The position numbers and the translations under genes were made by a program. This document shows, one piece after another, positions 14,256 to 16,049 of a DNA stretch of 16,049 bases. Positions within the stretch are counted from its first letter, which is position 1; each line of letters starts with the position of its first letter. The notes under the pieces are model-generated. The model had not been told where the DNA came from, searched no databases, and was given only the letters and a program-made list of their open reading frames with translations. This DNA is from Solirubrobacterales bacterium (GTDB lineage Bacteria; Actinomycetota; Thermoleophilia; Solirubrobacterales; Solirubrobacteraceae): NCBI GenBank assembly GCA_003151895.1, contig PLYX01000109.1, positions 1-16,049 of the forward strand, written 5' to 3'.

Positions 14256-14308
14256 GATAGCAAACACATGAGATATTGCTATCTAACTCGTTGTAATCTG
14301 CTATCTTA
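14256..14308 (+). promoter_or_regulatory. Promoter-operator of the second vapBC operon
   Basis: GATAGCAA (14256-14263) and TTGCTATC (14276-14283) form a perfect 8-bp inverted repeat with a 12-bp spacer. A third half-site TGCTATC (14299-14305) repeats the right arm 22 bp on, about two helical turns. TATCTT (14303-14308) lies 5 bp before the ATG at 14314, so it would be a -10 box for a leaderless message and is partly inside the third half-site. The stretch is much more AT-rich than its surroundings. Binding by the VapB-VapC complex, giving autoregulation, is a family-based inference. Confidence 0.6.
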
Positions 14309-14313
14309 TCCGC

Positions 14314-14535
14314 ATGGCAACGGCAACAAGACGCAAGACTTCGTTCGAGGTCGATTTCGAGAAGGTTGACGCCGCGCGCGGCGTCCTCGGCACGCGGTCG
14401 CTCACCGACACGGTGGATGCCGCCCTCGACGAGGTCATCAGGTTGCGCGAGCGCGAGCGGCTTGTCGAGCTGCTGTTCGAAGCGGGCGCGCTCGAGCTCG
14501 ACGACCCGGCGGCGATGGCCGGCGCCTGGCGCTGA
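14314..14535 (+). CDS. vapB: VapB-type antitoxin
   Basis: 73 aa. A basic start (MATATRRKTSFEVD) with a beta strand is followed by KVDAARGVLGTRSLTDTVDAALDEVI (residues 17-42), the helix-turn-helix portion of ribbon-helix-helix VapB antitoxins, and a charged helix RLRERERLVELL. The acidic C-terminal segment (FEAGALELDDPAAMAGAWR) would block the toxin. No Shine-Dalgarno is seen, and a -10-like TATCTT ends 5 nt before the ATG, so leaderless translation is likely. It is 8 bp upstream of its PIN toxin and is different in sequence from the VapB at 2832-3059, so the two modules are not recent duplicates. Confidence 0.85.
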   Translation: MATATRRKTSFEVDFEKVDAARGVLGTRSLTDTVDAALDEVIRLRERERLVELLFEAGALELDDPAAMAGAWR

Positions 14536-14543
14536 GCGGCGCG

Positions 14544-14960
14544 TTGGCAACCTATCTCGCCGACAAGAGCGCGCTCACGCGACGCGACACGCGCCCTGAG
14601 GTACGAGCGGTGATCGAGCCCCTGCTGCTCTCGGGCGCCATCGCAACGTGTGGGATCGTCGACCTGGAGCTGCTCTACAGCGCATCCAGCCCTGGCGTCT
14701 ACGCCACGCTTGCCTCGGTTCTACGGGCACTCCCGCGCGTGGCTATAACCGAAGCGGTCCTGGACCGGGCCCTGGAGGTGCAGGCCCGCCTGGCCGAGCG
14801 CTCACAGCACCGGGCGGTGCCCCTGCCTGACCTGATCGTCGCCGCCTGCGCCGCCAGCGCCGAGCTGACCGTCCTTCACTACGACGCCGACTACGACCGC
14901 ATCGCCGAGATCACCGGCCAGCCAACCCGCTGGGTCCTGCCGCGCGGGAGCGTCGCCTGA
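14544..14960 (+). CDS. vapC: PIN-domain toxin, VapC family
   Basis: 138 aa. ATYLADKSAL at the N-terminus supplies Asp7 (the family often reads YLaDkSAl). Glu42 in VDLELLYS, Asp96 in LPDLIVAA and Asp114 or Asp116 in HYDADYDRI complete the PIN acidic site. It is expected to be a Mg2+-dependent RNase held in check by the preceding VapB. The start is TTG, 8 bp after the antitoxin stop and without a good ribosome site, which suggests low, coupled translation. Its stop overlaps the start of nth in TGATG, so the toxin is the middle gene of a three-gene operon. The target RNA is unknown. Confidence 0.88.
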   Translation: MATYLADKSALTRRDTRPEVRAVIEPLLLSGAIATCGIVDLELLYSASSPGVYATLASVLRALPRVAITEAVLDRALEVQARLAERSQHRAVPLPDLIVAACAASAELTVLHYDADYDRIAEITGQPTRWVLPRGSVA

Positions 14961-15670
14961 TGCTCGGCCCCACACGCGCGCGCGTGCTGCGCATCCGCGA
15001 CCGCTTGCGCGAGCTGTACGGCATCCCGCGCATGGCGCCGCACGGGCGGCCGCTCGACGAGCTGATCCTGACCGTGCTCTCGCAGAGTACGAACGACCGC
15101 AACCGCGACGTGGCCTTCCTGCGCCTGCGCGAGCGCTTCGGTGTTTCGGGCCCGCCCGCCCCGCCCGCCCAGCCGATCGACTACGCGGCGGTGCTCGCCG
15201 CGCCGGTCGAGGACGTCGAGGAGGCGATCCGCCCGGGCGGCATCTCGAAGGTGAAGTCGGCGCGCATCCAGGCGATCCTCGCCGCGATCGTCGCCGGCGC
15301 GCGCGACTCGGAGAACCCGTTGTCGCTTGAGTGGATGCGCGACGCCCCGGTGTCCGAGAGCCGCGCCTACCTGTGCGCCCTGCCCGGCGTGGGGCGCAAG
15401 ACCGCCGCGTGTGTGCTGCTGTTCTCCTACGGCCTGCCCGACATCCCGGTCGACACGCACGTCTCACGTGTCGGTACGCGCCTCGGTCTGTTCCGGCCCG
15501 GCGCTCCGTTCGAGGAGCTGCACGATCAGATGCTGGCCCTCACCCCGCCAGGCCACGAGCTCGAGTTCCATGTGAACCTGCTGCGTCATGGACGCCGCAC
15601 CTGTCACGCCCGCAAGCCGGCCTGCGACGAATGCGCGCTGGCGCGGATGTGCCCGTCGCGTCAACCGTGA
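14960..15670 (+). CDS. nth: Endonuclease III-family DNA glycosylase/AP lyase
   Basis: 236 aa, near the usual length. The helix-hairpin-helix LPGVGRKTAACVLL (141-154) contains Lys147, the Schiff-base lysine. Asp165 in VDTHVSRV is 18 residues on, exactly the spacing of the catalytic pair in E. coli Nth. The [4Fe-4S] cluster ligands are intact: Cys215-X6-Cys222-X2-Cys225-X5-Cys231. An N-terminal LTVLSQSTND segment (37-46) matches the Nth consensus. The enzyme removes oxidised pyrimidines and nicks at abasic sites in base excision repair. The ATG overlaps the vapC stop by one base, so translation is probably coupled to the toxin gene. The MutY-type C-terminal domain is absent. Substrate preference could differ from Nth, since the HhH-GPD family is broad. 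Confidence 0.88.
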   Translation: MLGPTRARVLRIRDRLRELYGIPRMAPHGRPLDELILTVLSQSTNDRNRDVAFLRLRERFGVSGPPAPPAQPIDYAAVLAAPVEDVEEAIRPGGISKVKSARIQAILAAIVAGARDSENPLSLEWMRDAPVSESRAYLCALPGVGRKTAACVLLFSYGLPDIPVDTHVSRVGTRLGLFRPGAPFEELHDQMLALTPPGHELEFHVNLLRHGRRTCHARKPACDECALARMCPSRQP

Positions 15671-16049
15671 GGGATGACCGCGAAGGCGATCACCGCGTAT
15701 TGCAACGCCGCCGCGGCGATCACGAGCGCGTGGAAGACCTCGTGGTAGCCGAACACCTTCGGCCACGGGTTCGGCCGGCCGCTCGCGTACACGATCGCCC
15801 CGACCACGTAGAGCAGGCCGCCGGTGGCCAGTCCGGCCACCCCGAGCCAGCCGATCGCCGCGGGCAGCTCGCCGAAGACCGCCGCCGACACCAACCCGAG
15901 CGCCACGTACACCCCCGCGAACAGCCACTTGGGCCCGTCGATCCACAACAGCTTGAACACGACGCCGCCGAGCGCCCCGGTCCACAGCACGATCAGGATC
16001 GCGCTCGCCAGCGACCCTTTGAGGGCGAGCAGCGCCACCGGCGTGTAGG
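15661..16049 (-). CDS. Hemolysin III / PAQR-family membrane protein, 5' part outside the window
   Basis: Only the last 129 residues or so are present. The frame is open to the window edge, where it reads YTPVALLAL, a segment that sits inside known members, so the start lies outside. Hydrophobic helices fill the segment. The C-terminal FGYHEVFHALVIAAA has the His-x3-His metal-site pattern of the HlyIII/PAQR superfamily. These are seven-helix membrane proteins; YqfA/HlyIII members are linked to membrane homeostasis, and true haemolysis is not established for most. The TGA at 15661-15663 lies inside the end of nth, giving a 10-bp convergent overlap. Confidence 0.85.
   Translation of the reverse strand, partial: YTPVALLALKGSLASAILIVLWTGALGGVVFKLLWIDGPKWLFAGVYVALGLVSAAVFGELPAAIGWLGVAGLATGGLLYVVGAIVYASGRPNPWPKVFGYHEVFHALVIAAAALQYAVIAFAVIPHG

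Noticed and set aside
14256..14305. Three TGCTATC copies as a CRISPR-like or iteron array
   Set aside because: Only three short half-sites, one inverted, immediately before an antitoxin gene; an operator explains them.

Overview
The window looks like chromosomal DNA from a high-GC actinomycete. My best guess is the class Thermoleophilia (Solirubrobacterales-like soil lineages). This rests on the strong GC bias at third codon positions, GTG/TTG starts, two VapBC modules, a PAP2_3-type membrane phosphatase, and above all a pair of very large secreted proteins with Lys/Arg-rich C-termini of a style I associate with that class. The placement is inference. I see no rRNA, tRNA, CRISPR array, transposase or phage gene.

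Left block (1-4013, all minus strand). In transcription order: an alpha/beta hydrolase with an Asp nucleophile (epoxide hydrolase/haloalkane dehalogenase type), a VapBC toxin-antitoxin pair of PIN and ribbon-helix-helix type, then a two-gene membrane unit made of a GT-C-like polytopic protein and a PAP2_3 phosphatase/transferase 10 bp apart. An identical 11-mer containing a TATATC -10-like box lies in front of both the hydrolase and the membrane unit.

Regulatory region (4014-4489). This 476-bp divergent intergenic stretch is rich in signals: 17-bp direct repeats, a textbook TTGACA-17-TATACG promoter on the plus strand framed by 15-bp inverted repeats, a perfect 12-bp-arm palindrome running straight into a (TC) microsatellite, and a hairpin just before the next gene.

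Central block (4490-13195, plus strand). A TetR-type regulator carries an extra C-terminal MarR-like winged helix. After a 333-bp gap holding two abutting palindromes and a GA tract come two giant exported proteins in one operon (24 bp apart, strong Shine-Dalgarno). The first (1324 aa) has an NHL-type propeller, two FN3-like domains, a second TolB/PD40-like propeller and a cationic CX10C tail. The second (1103 aa) has a DUF11-like N-terminus, four copies of a Cys-containing module and a cationic tail. Both strongly prefer GAA over GAG for Glu, unlike their neighbours. I infer a regulated cell-surface system whose function is unknown; it is the most interesting part of the window.

Right block (13196-16049). 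An 832-bp stretch with hairpins but no convincing gene is followed by a possible 43-aa gene, then a second VapBC module behind an AT-rich, repeat-bearing operator. The toxin stop codon overlaps the start of an endonuclease III gene (nth). Convergent to nth and overlapping it by 10 bp is the 3' part of a hemolysin III/PAQR-family gene that runs off the window. Both vapC genes start with TTG.
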